43,303 nucleotides of DNA from contig JACPCW010000102.1 in NCBI GenBank assembly GCA_016184365.1, positions 1 to 43,303 of the forward strand. Direction: 5' to 3'. Shown piece after piece: positions 29,093 to 37,514 of this stretch. Under the pieces are notes generated by a model. That model did no database searches. It was not told the origin of the DNA and saw only the letters and a list, made by a program, of their open reading frames with translations. The stretch's first letter is position 1. Each line of letters begins with the position of its first letter. The translations under genes were made by a program, and so were the position numbers. The stretch is from Candidatus Rokuibacteriota bacterium (GTDB taxonomy: Bacteria > Methylomirabilota > Methylomirabilia > Rokubacteriales > CSP1-6).

Positions 29093-29139
29093 GTGGTTGT
29101 TGCTTGCGACGCCGGGCGTTACTGGCAGAAGGAGATCTG

Positions 29140-29382
29140 ATGGGCCGCAGTCGTTGGCGTGAATTCTCGTGTGACGTCGTGTCCGAGCAAGTCCAGATCC
29201 GGCTCCGCCGGCCGGGTGGATTCGGGCAGCCGCAGGGCTATTTCGTGCAATGCAACCAGACCGAATGCCAGTATGTCGACGAGAACAAGCCGCCGTGCCC
29301 GCTGCACGTCGGGATGTTCAGCGACGAGATTCGGACGCTCGAGGAGGCGCGCGAGCGCCGTTCGACCGAAGAGATGGACTGA
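29140..29382 (+). CDS. Small cysteine-containing protein of unknown function
   Basis: 80 aa. ATG 29140 is chosen because AAGGAG lies 5-6 nt upstream; an in-frame ATG at 29041 lacks one. The protein has four segments of note: WREFSCDVV, an Arg-rich strand, and YFVQCNQTECQYVDENKPPC with three cysteines before PLHVGMF, then a charged helix (IRTLEEARERRSTEEMD). The cysteine spacing could bind a metal, but I recognise no family. No signal peptide. Divergent from mlaA. Confidence 0.75.
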   Translation: MGRSRWREFSCDVVSEQVQIRLRRPGGFGQPQGYFVQCNQTECQYVDENKPPCPLHVGMFSDEIRTLEEARERRSTEEMD

Positions 29383-29419
29383 GCGACGAGCGGGACGCCG
29401 GCCTGCGCCGGCGTCCTCT

Positions 29420-29632
29420 CTACTTCTTCGTCACGTCGTAGATCGCACCCGCCGCCGCGCCGATACCCGTACCGATCAGCGCGCCTTTGCCTGCGCCCTT
29501 GCCCGTGCCCGCGCCGATCGCCGCGCCGGCTCCGGCGCCGACCGCCGCGCCGCCGAGCGTTCCGCACGCCGCCACCGTCGTCGCGAGCAGCGCGAGCCCG
29601 ACCACCGGAGCGAGCATTCTCGCCTTCGTCAT
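29420..29632 (-). CDS. Glycine-zipper lipoprotein (OsmB/YMGG-like)
   Basis: 70 aa from ATG 29632-29630, preferred because GGAGG is 6 nt upstream; the ATG at 29638 directly abuts that GGAGG. Lipobox VAAC follows a hydrophobic signal. The mature part is a glycine zipper (GGAAVGAGAGAAIGAG, then GALIGTGIGAAAGAIYD). Such small lipoproteins associate with the envelope and are often stress-induced. Its 3' end faces the end of the 80-aa gene. Confidence 0.8.
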   Translation of the reverse strand: MTKARMLAPVVGLALLATTVAACGTLGGAAVGAGAGAAIGAGTGKGAGKGALIGTGIGAAAGAIYDVTKK

Positions 29633-29747
29633 CGTCATCCTCCCTCCCCTCGTTCGGGGATGTCGAGAGTCAGACGACGGCTGCCGGGAGCGTATTCGGC
29701 GGACGCGCGATCGCGCGACGCGTTTGTAGGACCGTCAACGACGCGGT

Positions 29748-29826
29748 GTCGAGCAGCGCCACGGCTTGGCCGGGGCGGTGCGAGCGATGGGGGTTTGGGG
29801 GCCATGTCGGGGCCCCCATTATTTCG
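29748..29826 (+). repeat. Hairpin repeat copy C (at the 3' end of the M16 peptidase gene)
   Basis: Shares an extended match with 41075-41150: GTCGAG, GCCACGGCT, CCGGGG, TGCGA, a G-run and CCATGTCGGGG. Hairpin arms at 29797-29817. The minus-strand gene's TAA (29821-29819) is 2 nt from the stem, so the stem could act as its terminator. Confidence 0.8.
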
Positions 29827-31108
29827 GTCGAAGGACGAGGATCGTCGGCCTCGCGAGATAGCGCTGCGCGACACGCTGCACGTCGGCGGCGGTGACGGCC
29901 TCGACGGCGCGGCGATAGCGCTCGGGATAATCGGCGCCGGCCCGCGCGAGCTCGTAGAAGGCGAGGTACCACGACTGGCGTTCGTTCGTGCGGCGGTCCA
30001 TCGCATACCGGCCGAGCAGATAGCCCTTCGCGCGCCCCAGCTCCTCGGCGCCCACCGGCTGCGTCTTGATCCGCGCGATCTCCGCGAGCAGCGCCTCTTC
30101 GGCGCGCGCGGCGTTCCGGGGCGCCGTACCGAGATACAGCACGAACGCACCCGGTTCGCGCACCGGGTCGTAGTACGACGTCGCCGTGTATGCGAGACCG
30201 CGCTTGTCGCGCAGCTCCGAGAACAGCCGCCCCGCCATGCCGCCGCCGAGCACGGTGCTGAGCACCTTGACCGCCGCGTGATCGGCGTCGTTGAGCGCCG
30301 GCGCGATCCCGCCGGCGAGGATCTGCGCCTGCTGCGCGGGTTGTTCGACGACGACGCGCCGTCCCGCGGCCACGGGCGGCGGAATCGCGGCATCGGAGAC
30401 CGCGCCACCGGCCGGCATGCCGCCGAAGAGTCGCCGCGCCGCCAGCACGACGTCGGCGGCCGTGACCTGTCCGCTCACCGCGAGGATCATGCGCTCGGGC
30501 CGGTAGAACGCGCGATAGTGCGCGACCGCCGCCGCGTGGTCGATGCGCTTCAGCGACTCGCGGGTGCCGAGCGACGGCAGCGCGTACGGATGCGCGCCGT
30601 AGAGCGCGGCATAGAACTCGTCGAACGCGCGCGACGACGGGCTGTCCTGGCGGCGCTGCACGCGGCTCAGCAGGAAATCGCGCGACCCGGCCGCGTCGTC
30701 GGCCGTGAGCTTCGGCTCGAGCGCGATCTCGGCGACGAGGTCGAGCGCTTCACGCCAGAACCGCGCGAGCGCGGTGGCGCGGATGCCGGAATAATCGACG
30801 TCGCCCGCGGCGCTGATCTTGCCGCCGAGGTTCGCCATCGTCTCCGCCAGCTCGGTGCCGCCGCGCTTCCGCGTCGCCTGGATCATCAGGTCGTGCACGA
30901 AGTTCGAGATCCCGGCCGTCGCCGGCCGCTCGAGCCGGCTGCCCATGTCGACGAGCAGCGTGACCGCGACGACGGGCGCCAGCGGGTTCTCGCGCACGAT
31001 GACGGAGAATCCGTTCGGGAGCCGCTCGCGCGTGACCGACTCCGCGCGGGCCACGCCGCCCGGCAGGGCGGCGAGCAGCAGGAGTGCCAGGACCGCGGCG
31101 CGGATCAC
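29819..31108 (-). CDS. M16-family peptidase-like protein, zinc site lost
   Basis: 429 aa from GTG 31108-31106, overlapping the upstream partner's TGA (GTGA). A signal peptide is present (AAVLALLLLAALPGGVARA). The M16 fold is evident from RLPNGFSVIVREN, GTRESLKRIDHAAAVAHYRAFYRP, and GRLFSELRDKRGLAYTATSYY near the C-terminus. The expected HxxEH reads NFVHDLMIQA, so the zinc site is missing. This is the usual pattern of two-subunit M16B enzymes in which one partner is catalytic and the other carries the Arg/Tyr substrate-binding motif. Periplasmic. Ends at a hairpin repeat. Confidence 0.88.
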   Translation of the reverse strand: MIRAAVLALLLLAALPGGVARAESVTRERLPNGFSVIVRENPLAPVVAVTLLVDMGSRLERPATAGISNFVHDLMIQATRKRGGTELAETMANLGGKISAAGDVDYSGIRATALARFWREALDLVAEIALEPKLTADDAAGSRDFLLSRVQRRQDSPSSRAFDEFYAALYGAHPYALPSLGTRESLKRIDHAAAVAHYRAFYRPERMILAVSGQVTAADVVLAARRLFGGMPAGGAVSDAAIPPPVAAGRRVVVEQPAQQAQILAGGIAPALNDADHAAVKVLSTVLGGGMAGRLFSELRDKRGLAYTATSYYDPVREPGAFVLYLGTAPRNAARAEEALLAEIARIKTQPVGAEELGRAKGYLLGRYAMDRRTNERQSWYLAFYELARAGADYPERYRRAVEAVTAADVQRVAQRYLARPTILVLRPK

Positions 31109-32463
31109 CGCGCCGCTCCGGGGATGAAGCGGACGCGCGCGTAGTTGTCGGCCCCGAAGTACTTCCGCGCCGCCGCCTGGATCTCGGCGGACGTCACGGT
31201 GCGAAGCCGCGCGAGGTACGCGAGCTCGTCGTCGAGCGTCCACGTCGTCTCCGCCTGGCCGTACGCCTTGGCGAGGCCTTCGGCCGTCTCGATGTCGAAC
31301 ACGTATCCCGATTCGGCCGTCACGATCGCCCGCTCGCGCTCGGCGTCGGTGACGCCTTCCGCCTGGATGCGGCGAACGACGTCGACGATGGCCCGCTCCG
31401 CCCGATCGAGGTTGGCCGCTTCGAGCCGTGACAGCACGCTGACGATGCCGCCCTTCTGCCAGGCGCCGTAGCCGGCCTCGATCGTGTACACGAGCTTCTC
31501 GCGATCGCGCACGATCCGGTTCAACCGGCCCGGCGCGGACGACGACTCGCCGAGGATGTACGTGAGCAGGTCGACGGCGAAGACATCGGCGCCCGAGACC
31601 GGCGCGGTCTTCCACGCGAGCCCGAGATACGCCTGCTTCTCCGTGCGCGTCAGGTCGACGCGCGGCGCGCGCGTCAGGGACGTCGAGTCCGGCACGGCCG
31701 GACGCGTCGGCGCCGTGCGCGCGAGCCGGCCGAACGTCGCCTCGACGATCGGCCGGACCTGCCGCGGCGTCACCGCGCCCACGACCACGAGCGTCATGTT
31801 CGCCGGCACGTAGTGCTTCTTGTAGTACGCGTTCAGCCGGTCGCGCGTCAGGCCGCGGATGAGCGGCTGCGTGCCGAGAATGGGGCGGCCGTACGGATGG
31901 TCGCCATACGTCGTTTCGTAGAGCCGGCGCTGGAGGAACTTGTCGCTGTCGTCCTCGAGGAGCCGCATCTCCTCGAACACCACCTGCCGCTCGCCGTCGA
32001 TTTCTTCGGGCGGGAAGCTCGCGTTCACGGCGATGTCGGCGAGGAGCTCGACGCCGCCGCGCACGTGCGCCGTCGGCACGACGACGTCGTAGTGGGTCGC
32101 GTCGTAGGACGTGAACGCGTTGCTCGTGCCGCCGACGCCCTCGATGTAGCGGTCGATCGAGCCGGGCGGGCGCGCCGCGGTGCCCTTGAACAGCATGTGC
32201 TCCAGGTAATGCGACAGGCCGAGCTCGTCGGGCGCCTCGTCGCGCCCGCCGACGCGCATCCAGAGCTGCAGCGCGACGACGTCGCTGGCGCGGTGCTCCT
32301 GCACGACCAGCACGACGCCGTTCGGCAGCACGACGCGGGTCGGCCGCGGCACGCCCGCGGTCGGTGATCCGCCGTCGGCGCGCAGCCCCGCGCATCCGCC
32401 GACCGAGAGCACGAGAAGGCCAAGACCGACGAGGCCCGTGAGGTGACGCGAAAGCACGCGCAT
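31105..32463 (-). CDS. M16-family zinc peptidase, catalytic subunit (lipoprotein)
   Basis: 452 aa from ATG 32463-32461; this start gives a type II signal peptide (LVGLGLLVLSVGGC) whereas the in-frame ATG 54 nt upstream does not. Inverted zinc motif HYLEH at residues 85-89 with the distal glutamate in VVFEEMRLLEDDSD. Further M16 blocks: NAFTSYDATHYDVVVP, YGRPILGTQPLIRGLTRDRL and AYLGLAWKT. It probably degrades peptides in the periplasm, anchored by its lipid, paired with the inactive homologue encoded next to it through a 4-nt overlap. Confidence 0.92.
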   Translation of the reverse strand: MRVLSRHLTGLVGLGLLVLSVGGCAGLRADGGSPTAGVPRPTRVVLPNGVVLVVQEHRASDVVALQLWMRVGGRDEAPDELGLSHYLEHMLFKGTAARPPGSIDRYIEGVGGTSNAFTSYDATHYDVVVPTAHVRGGVELLADIAVNASFPPEEIDGERQVVFEEMRLLEDDSDKFLQRRLYETTYGDHPYGRPILGTQPLIRGLTRDRLNAYYKKHYVPANMTLVVVGAVTPRQVRPIVEATFGRLARTAPTRPAVPDSTSLTRAPRVDLTRTEKQAYLGLAWKTAPVSGADVFAVDLLTYILGESSSAPGRLNRIVRDREKLVYTIEAGYGAWQKGGIVSVLSRLEAANLDRAERAIVDVVRRIQAEGVTDAERERAIVTAESGYVFDIETAEGLAKAYGQAETTWTLDDELAYLARLRTVTSAEIQAAARKYFGADNYARVRFIPGAAR

Positions 32464-32491
32464 GCCGGCCGAGCCTAACAGATGTCCCGCC

Positions 32492-33199
32492 CTAATCAAT
32501 GGCGCGAGGAGCGCCACGGGTTCGAGGCGAGGCCGAGGTTCCCTCGACCTCGCCGAGCGTTCGGGGGTCAGGGGGGCCCGTTCGAGGCCCCCGTGGTGAT
32601 GATCGCGCCACCATGCGGCGGGCGGCGGCGGCGACGCGGACGCCGAGCACGACGGCCACGATGAGGGCGTAGAGGTACTGCTCGATGCGGCCCGTCTTCG
32701 CGAGCCACATGAAGTGCAGCACGGCGAGGACCGCCGTGACGTAGACGAGCCGGTGCAGCCGGTTCCAGTTCCGGCCGCCGAGCCGCCGGATCATCCCCGC
32801 CGTCGACGTCAGCGCGAGCGGGACCATCAGCACGAGCGCCGTGACGCCGACGGTGATGTACGGCCGCTTCAGGATGTCTTCGCCCATCCGCGCCCAGGCG
32901 AAGTAGTGATCGACGACAATCCAGACGCCGAAGTGGAGCGTGCCGTGGAAGAACGCGAAGAGGCCGAGCAGCCGGCGGAACGCGATCGGCCAGCCCCAGC
33001 CGGTGAGGATGCGGACCGGCGTCAGCGCGAGGCTCGCGAGCAGGAGCCGCATCGTCCAGCGGCCGAGCCAGTCGGTGATGAAGTCGATCGGGTTCGCCGT
33101 GAGGTCGTCGCTGACGGCGCGCCACCCGAGCAGCGCGAGGGGCGTGAGACACGCCGTCCACACCGCGACCTTGACGGCGATGCGTGTCCGGCGCGTCAC
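32492..33199 (-). CDS. msrQ: Heme-binding membrane subunit MsrQ
   Basis: 235 aa from GTG 33199-33197, which lies 2 nt past the msrP stop. Polytopic: about six hydrophobic segments, with heme-ligand histidines in FFHGTLHFGVWI and RLHRLVYVTAVLAVLHFMWL. MsrQ passes electrons from the cytoplasm/quinone pool to MsrP for repair of oxidised methionines in envelope proteins. The last ~35 residues (from about SSPRGPRTGPPDP) are encoded by a hairpin-repeat copy, so the natural C-terminus has been replaced or extended. Confidence 0.92.
   Translation of the reverse strand: MTRRTRIAVKVAVWTACLTPLALLGWRAVSDDLTANPIDFITDWLGRWTMRLLLASLALTPVRILTGWGWPIAFRRLLGLFAFFHGTLHFGVWIVVDHYFAWARMGEDILKRPYITVGVTALVLMVPLALTSTAGMIRRLGGRNWNRLHRLVYVTAVLAVLHFMWLAKTGRIEQYLYALIVAVVLGVRVAAAARRMVARSSPRGPRTGPPDPRTLGEVEGTSASPRTRGAPRAID
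32503..32593 (+). repeat. Hairpin repeat copy D (inside the msrQ 3' end)
   Basis: GCGAGGAGCGCCACGGG, CCGAGCGTT and G-runs as in the other copies, then GGGGGCC with GGCCCCC around CGTTCGA. It is transcribed antisense to its usual head and encodes the last residues of MsrQ. Confidence 0.7.
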
Positions 33200-33200
33200 C

Positions 33201-34160
33201 CTAGATGAACTTCTTGAGATCCATGCCGCTGTAGAGCGATGCGACTTCGCCGTACCCGTTGAACATCTTCGTCTCACGGCGCCGGAACTCGCCGATCCGC
33301 CGCTCCGTCGCCTGGCTCCACCGCGGATGCGGCACCGTCGGGTTCACGTTCGAGTAGAACCCGTACTCGTTCGGCTGGGCCTTGTTCCACGCGGTCTTCG
33401 GCTCGTCGGCCACGAGCCGGATCTTCACGATCGATTTCGCGCTCTTGAACCCGTACTTCCACGGAATCACGACGCGCACCGGCGCGCCGTTCTGGTTCGG
33501 CAGCACACGGCCGTACATGCCGGCGGTCAGCAGTGTCAGCGGGTGCTGCGCTTCGTCGAGCCGGAGGCCTTCGACGTACGGCCAGTCGAGCGACGACCAG
33601 CTGAAGAGCCCCTTCTTCTGCGCGGGCATCTGCTCCGGATCGACGAGCGTGTAGAACTCGACGTACTTGGCGTTGCCCGTCGGCTCGACGCGCTTGAGCA
33701 GTGCGGAAAGCGGCACGCCGATCCAGGGAATGATCATGGACCAGCCCTCGACGCAGCGGAGCGAGTAGATGCGCTCTTCGAGCGGCGCGATCTTGAGGAG
33801 CTCGTCGATGTCGAACGTCTTCGGCTTGCGCACGAGGCCTTCGACCACGACGTTCCACGGCCGCGGTCGAAGCGTTCCGGCGTTCCGGCTCGGATCCTCC
33901 TTGTCGACGCCGAACTCGTAGAAGTTGTTGTACGTGACCGCCGACTCGATCTTCGTCACGGGATCGGTATGGCGGTACGTCGGGTGCGGCGCCGCCTTGA
34001 GCGGCGGCAGCCTGTCGACCGGCGGCGGCGGCGCGGCGTCCGCCTCACCGGGCAGCAGCGTGAGCGCCGCGGCGCCGGCCATGAAGGCGCGGCGGCTGAG
34101 ATAGACCGCCTCGGGCGTGATCTCCGACGAGCGGTACCGTGGCGCGTGACGAATCAACAT
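33201..34160 (-). CDS. msrP: Periplasmic methionine-sulfoxide reductase molybdoenzyme MsrP
   Basis: 319 aa from ATG 34160-34158, with GGGGAG about 7 nt upstream. Twin-arginine signal [18 protein letters not shown]. Molybdopterin-ligand cysteine in [14 protein letters not shown], with further YedY-family blocks [19 protein letters not shown] and [25 protein letters not shown]. MsrP reduces Met-sulfoxide in periplasmic proteins, receiving electrons from MsrQ. Immediately downstream of a two-component system, like E. coli hprRS-msrPQ. Confidence 0.95.
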   Translation of the reverse strand: MLIRHAPRYRSSEITPEAVYLSRRAFMAGAAALTLLPGEADAAPPPPVDRLPPLKAAPHPTYRHTDPVTKIESAVTYNNFYEFGVDKEDPSRNAGTLRPRPWNVVVEGLVRKPKTFDIDELLKIAPLEERIYSLRCVEGWSMIIPWIGVPLSALLKRVEPTGNAKYVEFYTLVDPEQMPAQKKGLFSWSSLDWPYVEGLRLDEAQHPLTLLTAGMYGRVLPNQNGAPVRVVIPWKYGFKSAKSIVKIRLVADEPKTAWNKAQPNEYGFYSNVNPTVPHPRWSQATERRIGEFRRRETKMFNGYGEVASLYSGMDLKKFI

Positions 34161-34206
34161 CGGTCTCTCCCCGGGCGAGTCGTATCGCCCCTCTCGCGAC
34201 AGCATC

Positions 34207-34887
34207 TCACACGGTCACGAACCGGTAGCCCTGCGCATGCACCGTCCGGATCCACACCGGCTGCTCGGGATTCGCCTCGAGCTTTCGGCGGAGCCGCAGG
34301 ACGTGGGTATCGACGGTGCGTGTCGTGGGAAACCGCTCGTAGCCCCAGACTTCGTCGAGCAGCCGCTCGCGCGTCAGCACCTCGCCGCGATGGTCGACGA
34401 AGTACACGAGCAGATCGAACTCCTTGCGCGTCATGCGCAGCTCGTCGCCTGCCTTGAATACGCGGCGCGCGTTGCGCTGGATTCGCACGTCCCCGAACGC
34501 GAGCTCCTCGGACTTCTGGCGCGGGCCGGGTCGACGCAACACCGCGCGGACACGCGCGAGCAGCTCGCGCAGCGAAAACGGCTTGGTGACGTAGTCGTCG
34601 GCGCCGAGCTCGAGACCCCGCACGCGATCGATCTCTTCGGCCCGGGCCGTCAGCATGATGATCGGCACGTCGATGCCGCGGCGCCGCAGCTCCTTCGCGA
34701 CGTCCCAGCCGCTCATCTCCGGCATCATCACGTCGAGCAGCACGAGGTCCGGCGCCTCGCGCGCCACCATCGCGACCGCCTCGGCGCCGTTCGATGCCGC
34801 CAGCGCCTCGTGGCCTTCGAATCGCAAATTGTCCGCGAGACCGCGCACGATCTCGGGTTCGTCGTCGACGACGAGGATCCTGGCCAT
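34207..34887 (-). CDS. OmpR-family response regulator
   Basis: 226 aa. Receiver: ILVVDDEPE acidic pocket, phosphoacceptor in [20 protein letters not shown] and VTKPFS. Trans_reg_C winged helix: [23 protein letters not shown]...[14 protein letters not shown]...[11 protein letters not shown]. Partner of the kinase encoded just upstream. Next to msrPQ, a role like HprR (reactive oxygen or chlorine stress) is plausible by position only. A hairpin repeat ends 10 nt before the ATG, leaving no Shine-Dalgarno. Confidence 0.93.
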   Translation of the reverse strand: MARILVVDDEPEIVRGLADNLRFEGHEALAASNGAEAVAMVAREAPDLVLLDVMMPEMSGWDVAKELRRRGIDVPIIMLTARAEEIDRVRGLELGADDYVTKPFSLRELLARVRAVLRRPGPRQKSEELAFGDVRIQRNARRVFKAGDELRMTRKEFDLLVYFVDHRGEVLTRERLLDEVWGYERFPTTRTVDTHVLRLRRKLEANPEQPVWIRTVHAQGYRFVTV

Positions 34888-34896
34888 CTATCTGTT

Positions 34897-34939
34897 GGGG
34901 GGCCCCGACATGGCCCCCCAAACCCCCCAGCGCTCGGAG
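34897..34939 (-). repeat. Hairpin repeat copy E (between kinase and regulator)
   Basis: Hairpin 34897-34919 around CATGTC on the minus strand, with the G-run and GCTCGGAG box beyond. It sits 10 nt before the regulator ATG and may set expression of regulator against kinase. Confidence 0.8.
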
Positions 34940-34941
34940 AC

Positions 34942-34960
34942 GCCGCAGCTCGGCTGCGGC
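34942..34960. terminator. Stem-loop downstream of the kinase gene
   Basis: GCCGCAGC and GCTGCGGC form an 8-bp perfect stem with loop TCG. It lies 32 nt past the kinase stop on the minus strand. No T-run follows, so attenuation or RNA stability is as likely as termination. Confidence 0.4.
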
Positions 34961-34991
34961 GCCCCTCGGTCTCGCGGCGCGGCCTCCCGCA

Positions 34992-36488
34992 TCACCGCAC
35001 CGGCAGCCATAGCGTGAAGCGGCTGCCTCTCCCCGGCTCGCTGTCGACCGTCACGCGGCCGCCATGCGCCTCGACCACGTGGTGGACGAGCGCCAGGCCG
35101 ACGCCGCTGCCCCGCCGACCCTGCGTCTCGCTGCGTCCCACGCGATAGAACTTCTCGAAGATGCGCGCCTGCTCGTCGCGCGGAATGCCGAGGCCGTCGT
35201 CCTCGACGCTCAGCGCGACGCCGCCGTCGCGACGGACCGCCGCGACGCGCAGCGCGCGCCGCTCGCCGGAGTACTTGATCGCGTTGTCGACGAGGTTCGC
35301 GAGCGCCTGGCCGACGGCGTCGGCATCCATCCGAATCTGCGGCAGGTCGGGCGGCACGTCGACGTCGACCTTGAAGCCGTGCTGCTCGAGCGGGATGGCG
35401 AAGGCGTCGAGCGTCTCGCGCACGAGCGGCTCGATGGCCGCCGGCGCCATGTCGTAGCGGCGGCGGCCGCCTTCGATGCGCGAGAAGTCCAGCACGTTGT
35501 CGATCAGCCGCGACAGCCGCTCGGATTCGCGCGTGATCACGCGGTAGTACTCCTGGCGCTGCGCCTCGCTCGTGACGCGGCCCATCTCGAGCGTCTCGCC
35601 GAACATGCGGATGACGGAGAGCGGCGTCTTCAGATCGTGCGAGACGTTGGCGACGAAGTCGGACTTCAGGCGCGCCATCTCCGTCTCGCGGCGCGTGAGG
35701 CGCCACGCCAGCACGATGCCGGCCGCGATGAGCGCGAGCAGGACGACGAAGGCCGCGGTGAAGACCATCACCTGCCGCCGCACGGCCTGGCGCGGTCCGA
35801 AGCCGGCCGGCTGGTAGAGCGCGAGGCGCCAGCGCGGCAGCTCGTCGCGGAAGGTCACGGCCGTCACCGGCTCGGCGCGCTCGACCGGCGCGCGACTCCA
35901 CACCCGCCGATCGAGGTGGTCGAGCACGGCGACGATCGTCGGCGCCTCGAGGCTCGCGAGGGTCTTGTCGAGCACGTCACGCTTGAGCGCTTCGAGATCG
36001 CGCGCGACCGCCGCCACCACCGGGGCGCCGTCGCGCGCCTTCAGCACCGCGGCGACGATCACGTGCTCACCGACGACGAGGTCGCGCCGGCCGCCGCGCT
36101 CCCACACCGCCGGCGGAATCTCGGCCGGGACGCGCCCGAACACGGCGGCGTCGCCGTCACGGAACGCCGCCGGATAGACGAGCCGCCCGGCGCGGTCGAG
36201 CACGTAGAGGCGGGCGACGAGCGGCGACTCGGCGACGAGCTCCTCGACGCCGCGCGCGGCGTTCGCGCCGGCCAGGCGCGCCTCGAGCCGGAAGAAGAAC
36301 TCGTCCTCGCCGTGCCGCAGCACCATGGCGACCTTCTCGGCCGCCATCGACGCCATGTCGCGCGCCTGCTCGCGAAACAGGAGGTCGGCGGACCGCTCCC
36401 ACTGGCGGAGCGACACCCAGCCGAGCGCCGCGACGATGGTGACGCAGACGACGATCGTCGCGAGCGCGATCGTGGCGAACCGGCTTAT
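34992..36488 (-). CDS. Membrane sensor histidine kinase
   Basis: About 498 aa. N-terminal transmembrane segment (IALATIVVCVTIVAALGWV), a periplasmic sensing region of ~230 residues, a second transmembrane segment (VFTAAFVVLLALIAAGIVLAW), HisKA with NVSHDLKTPLS, and a complete ATPase domain (NLVDNAIKYS, VEDDGLGIP, FEKFYR, GSGVGLALV). The frame has no ATG, GTG or TTG upstream of the first transmembrane segment. The best initiator is ATA at 36488-36486, preceded by GGAGGA and overlapping the redoxin TAA in an ATAA arrangement, so a non-canonical start or a base error is implied. It presumably phosphorylates the downstream OmpR-type regulator. Confidence 0.85.
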   Translation of the reverse strand: MSRFATIALATIVVCVTIVAALGWVSLRQWERSADLLFREQARDMASMAAEKVAMVLRHGEDEFFFRLEARLAGANAARGVEELVAESPLVARLYVLDRAGRLVYPAAFRDGDAAVFGRVPAEIPPAVWERGGRRDLVVGEHVIVAAVLKARDGAPVVAAVARDLEALKRDVLDKTLASLEAPTIVAVLDHLDRRVWSRAPVERAEPVTAVTFRDELPRWRLALYQPAGFGPRQAVRRQVMVFTAAFVVLLALIAAGIVLAWRLTRRETEMARLKSDFVANVSHDLKTPLSVIRMFGETLEMGRVTSEAQRQEYYRVITRESERLSRLIDNVLDFSRIEGGRRRYDMAPAAIEPLVRETLDAFAIPLEQHGFKVDVDVPPDLPQIRMDADAVGQALANLVDNAIKYSGERRALRVAAVRRDGGVALSVEDDGLGIPRDEQARIFEKFYRVGRSETQGRRGSGVGLALVHHVVEAHGGRVTVDSEPGRGSRFTLWLPVR

Positions 36489-37021
36489 CCCTGTTCCTCC
36501 AGCAAGCGGCGGATCACCGCCTCGGTTTCCGCGTACGCGCCCTCGCCGATGTGACGGAAGCGCACGACGCCTTTGCGATCGACGAGCACGAGCGTGGGCC
36601 ACGCGCGCACGCCCCAGCGATTCCAGATCGTGTGGTCGTTGTCGAGCACGACCGGGTACCGGATCGTCTGCTTCTGCATCGCGCCGCGGACCTTGTCGGC
36701 CAGCTTCTCCCAGAAGAACTCCGGCGAGTGCACCCCGACGATCGTGAAGCCGCGCGGCTCGTAGCGCTGGTACCAGTCCCGCAACTGCGGGATCACGTTC
36801 CGGCAGTTGATTCAGCCGTACGTCCAGAACTCGACGAGCACCACGCGGCCGCGCAGCCCGGCCATCGTGAGCGGCGCGCTCCCGATCCACGGTCCGCCCG
36901 TGATGTCCGGCGCGGGCGCGCCGACGGCGAGTGGCGCCGCCGTCCCGCGCTCCGCGAGCACCGCCGCTCCCGCCGCCATGAGCAACAGCATCACGACGCC
37001 GAAGATCCGCCCTCGACGCAT
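36485..37021 (-). CDS. Thioredoxin-fold (TlpA/redoxin-like) selenoprotein with UxxC active site
   Basis: 178 aa when UGA at 36814-36812 is read as selenocysteine (Sec70). ATG 37021 has GGAGG 5 nt upstream. A hydrophobic N-terminus (FGVVMLLLMAAGAAVLA) sends the enzyme to the envelope. The two halves are in one frame: VVLVEFWTYG, UGA, INCRNVIPQLRDWYQRY. Family members have CxNC at this point (FWTYSCINC), so the first Cys is replaced by Sec, giving UINC. GFTIVGVHSPEFFW and the cis-Pro strand WPTLVLVDRKGVVRFRHIG complete the fold. A stem-loop begins 2 nt past the UGA. Likely a periplasmic disulfide/peroxide or sulfenate reductase. Upstream of the kinase and msrPQ, and downstream of another selenoprotein gene. 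Confidence 0.85.
36782..36809 (-). promoter_or_regulatory. Candidate SECIS element of the redoxin gene
   Basis: CAACTGC and GCAGTTG make a 7-bp stem, extended by GG/CC above one C-C mismatch, around the 8-nt loop AACGUGAU. The loop starts 13 nt after the UGA and its GU is 16-17 nt downstream. Geometry resembles bacterial SECIS; not tested. Confidence 0.5.
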
Positions 37022-37047
37022 TCCCGCCTCCTCGCTGCGCCGACAGC

Positions 37048-37119
37048 CTAGTGGCTGCCGACCGCGGTTCGCAATGCCTCCACCAGCACCGACAGCGCGG
37101 CCGGTTCCGAGGCTTTCAT
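37048..37119 (-). CDS. 23-aa ORF overlapping the SRPBCC fragment
   Basis: ATG overlaps the TGA of the SRPBCC frame (ATGA) and encodes MKASEPAALSVLVEALRTAV plus three residues. The helix-like text resembles the final helix of SRPBCC proteins, so it may be the broken-off C-terminus rather than a separate peptide. Confidence 0.3.
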   Translation of the reverse strand: MKASEPAALSVLVEALRTAVGSH

Positions 37120-37421
37120 CCGCTCCACGCGTACCGCGCTTCGAGGAGCCGCCATCGCGCCTCGTACGTCTCGCCGGCGCGACCGAGCGTCACCACGACG
37201 GTGTAGCGCTCGTTCGGCCCCGCCACCTCGTATTCGTAGAACACGCGAACGGCGTTCGCGGCTTCGCGCGCAAGCATGCGGCTCGCGACCAGCTCCGGCA
37301 CCCACTGCGCCTGGCTCGCGAAGTCGGCGTACACCGCGAGCACTTCCGCGGGCGCCGCGCGAATCGCCCGATACGCCGTCGTCTCCGGCCACGGAAACTC
37401 CGCGACGGCGCGCGTGCGCAC
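37116..37421 (-). CDS. SRPBCC (START/polyketide-cyclase-like) protein, probably degraded
   Basis: 101 aa from GTG 37421-37419. It reads YRAIRAAPAEVLAVYADFASQAQWVPELVAS, then FYEYEVAGPNERYTVVVTL, the start of the lipid-binding START-like barrel, but stops at about two thirds of the usual length. Upstream in another frame is a signal-peptide-like stretch (LRLTVALLAIAVTGSAS) lying right after the end of the CMD-like gene. Both ends therefore look frame-shifted or deleted. Intact homologues bind lipids or hydrophobic ligands. Not counted as a selenoprotein: reading through its UGA gives an Arg/Cys/Trp-rich nonsense tail. Confidence 0.5.
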   Translation of the reverse strand: MRTRAVAEFPWPETTAYRAIRAAPAEVLAVYADFASQAQWVPELVASRMLAREAANAVRVFYEYEVAGPNERYTVVVTLGRAGETYEARWRLLEARYAWSG

Positions 37422-37514
37422 GACGACGGCGCCCGCGTCGAGCCGAGGACCGATCGCCGGCCGGCAGCTCGTCGGACGCGCTGCCCGTGACGGCGATCGC
37501 GAGCAGCGCCACGG

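Noticed and set aside
37048..37118. UGA at the end of the SRPBCC fragment as a fourth selenocysteine codon
   Set aside because: Translation past it gives an Arg/Trp/Cys-rich sequence without family similarity, so it is a stop or frameshift.
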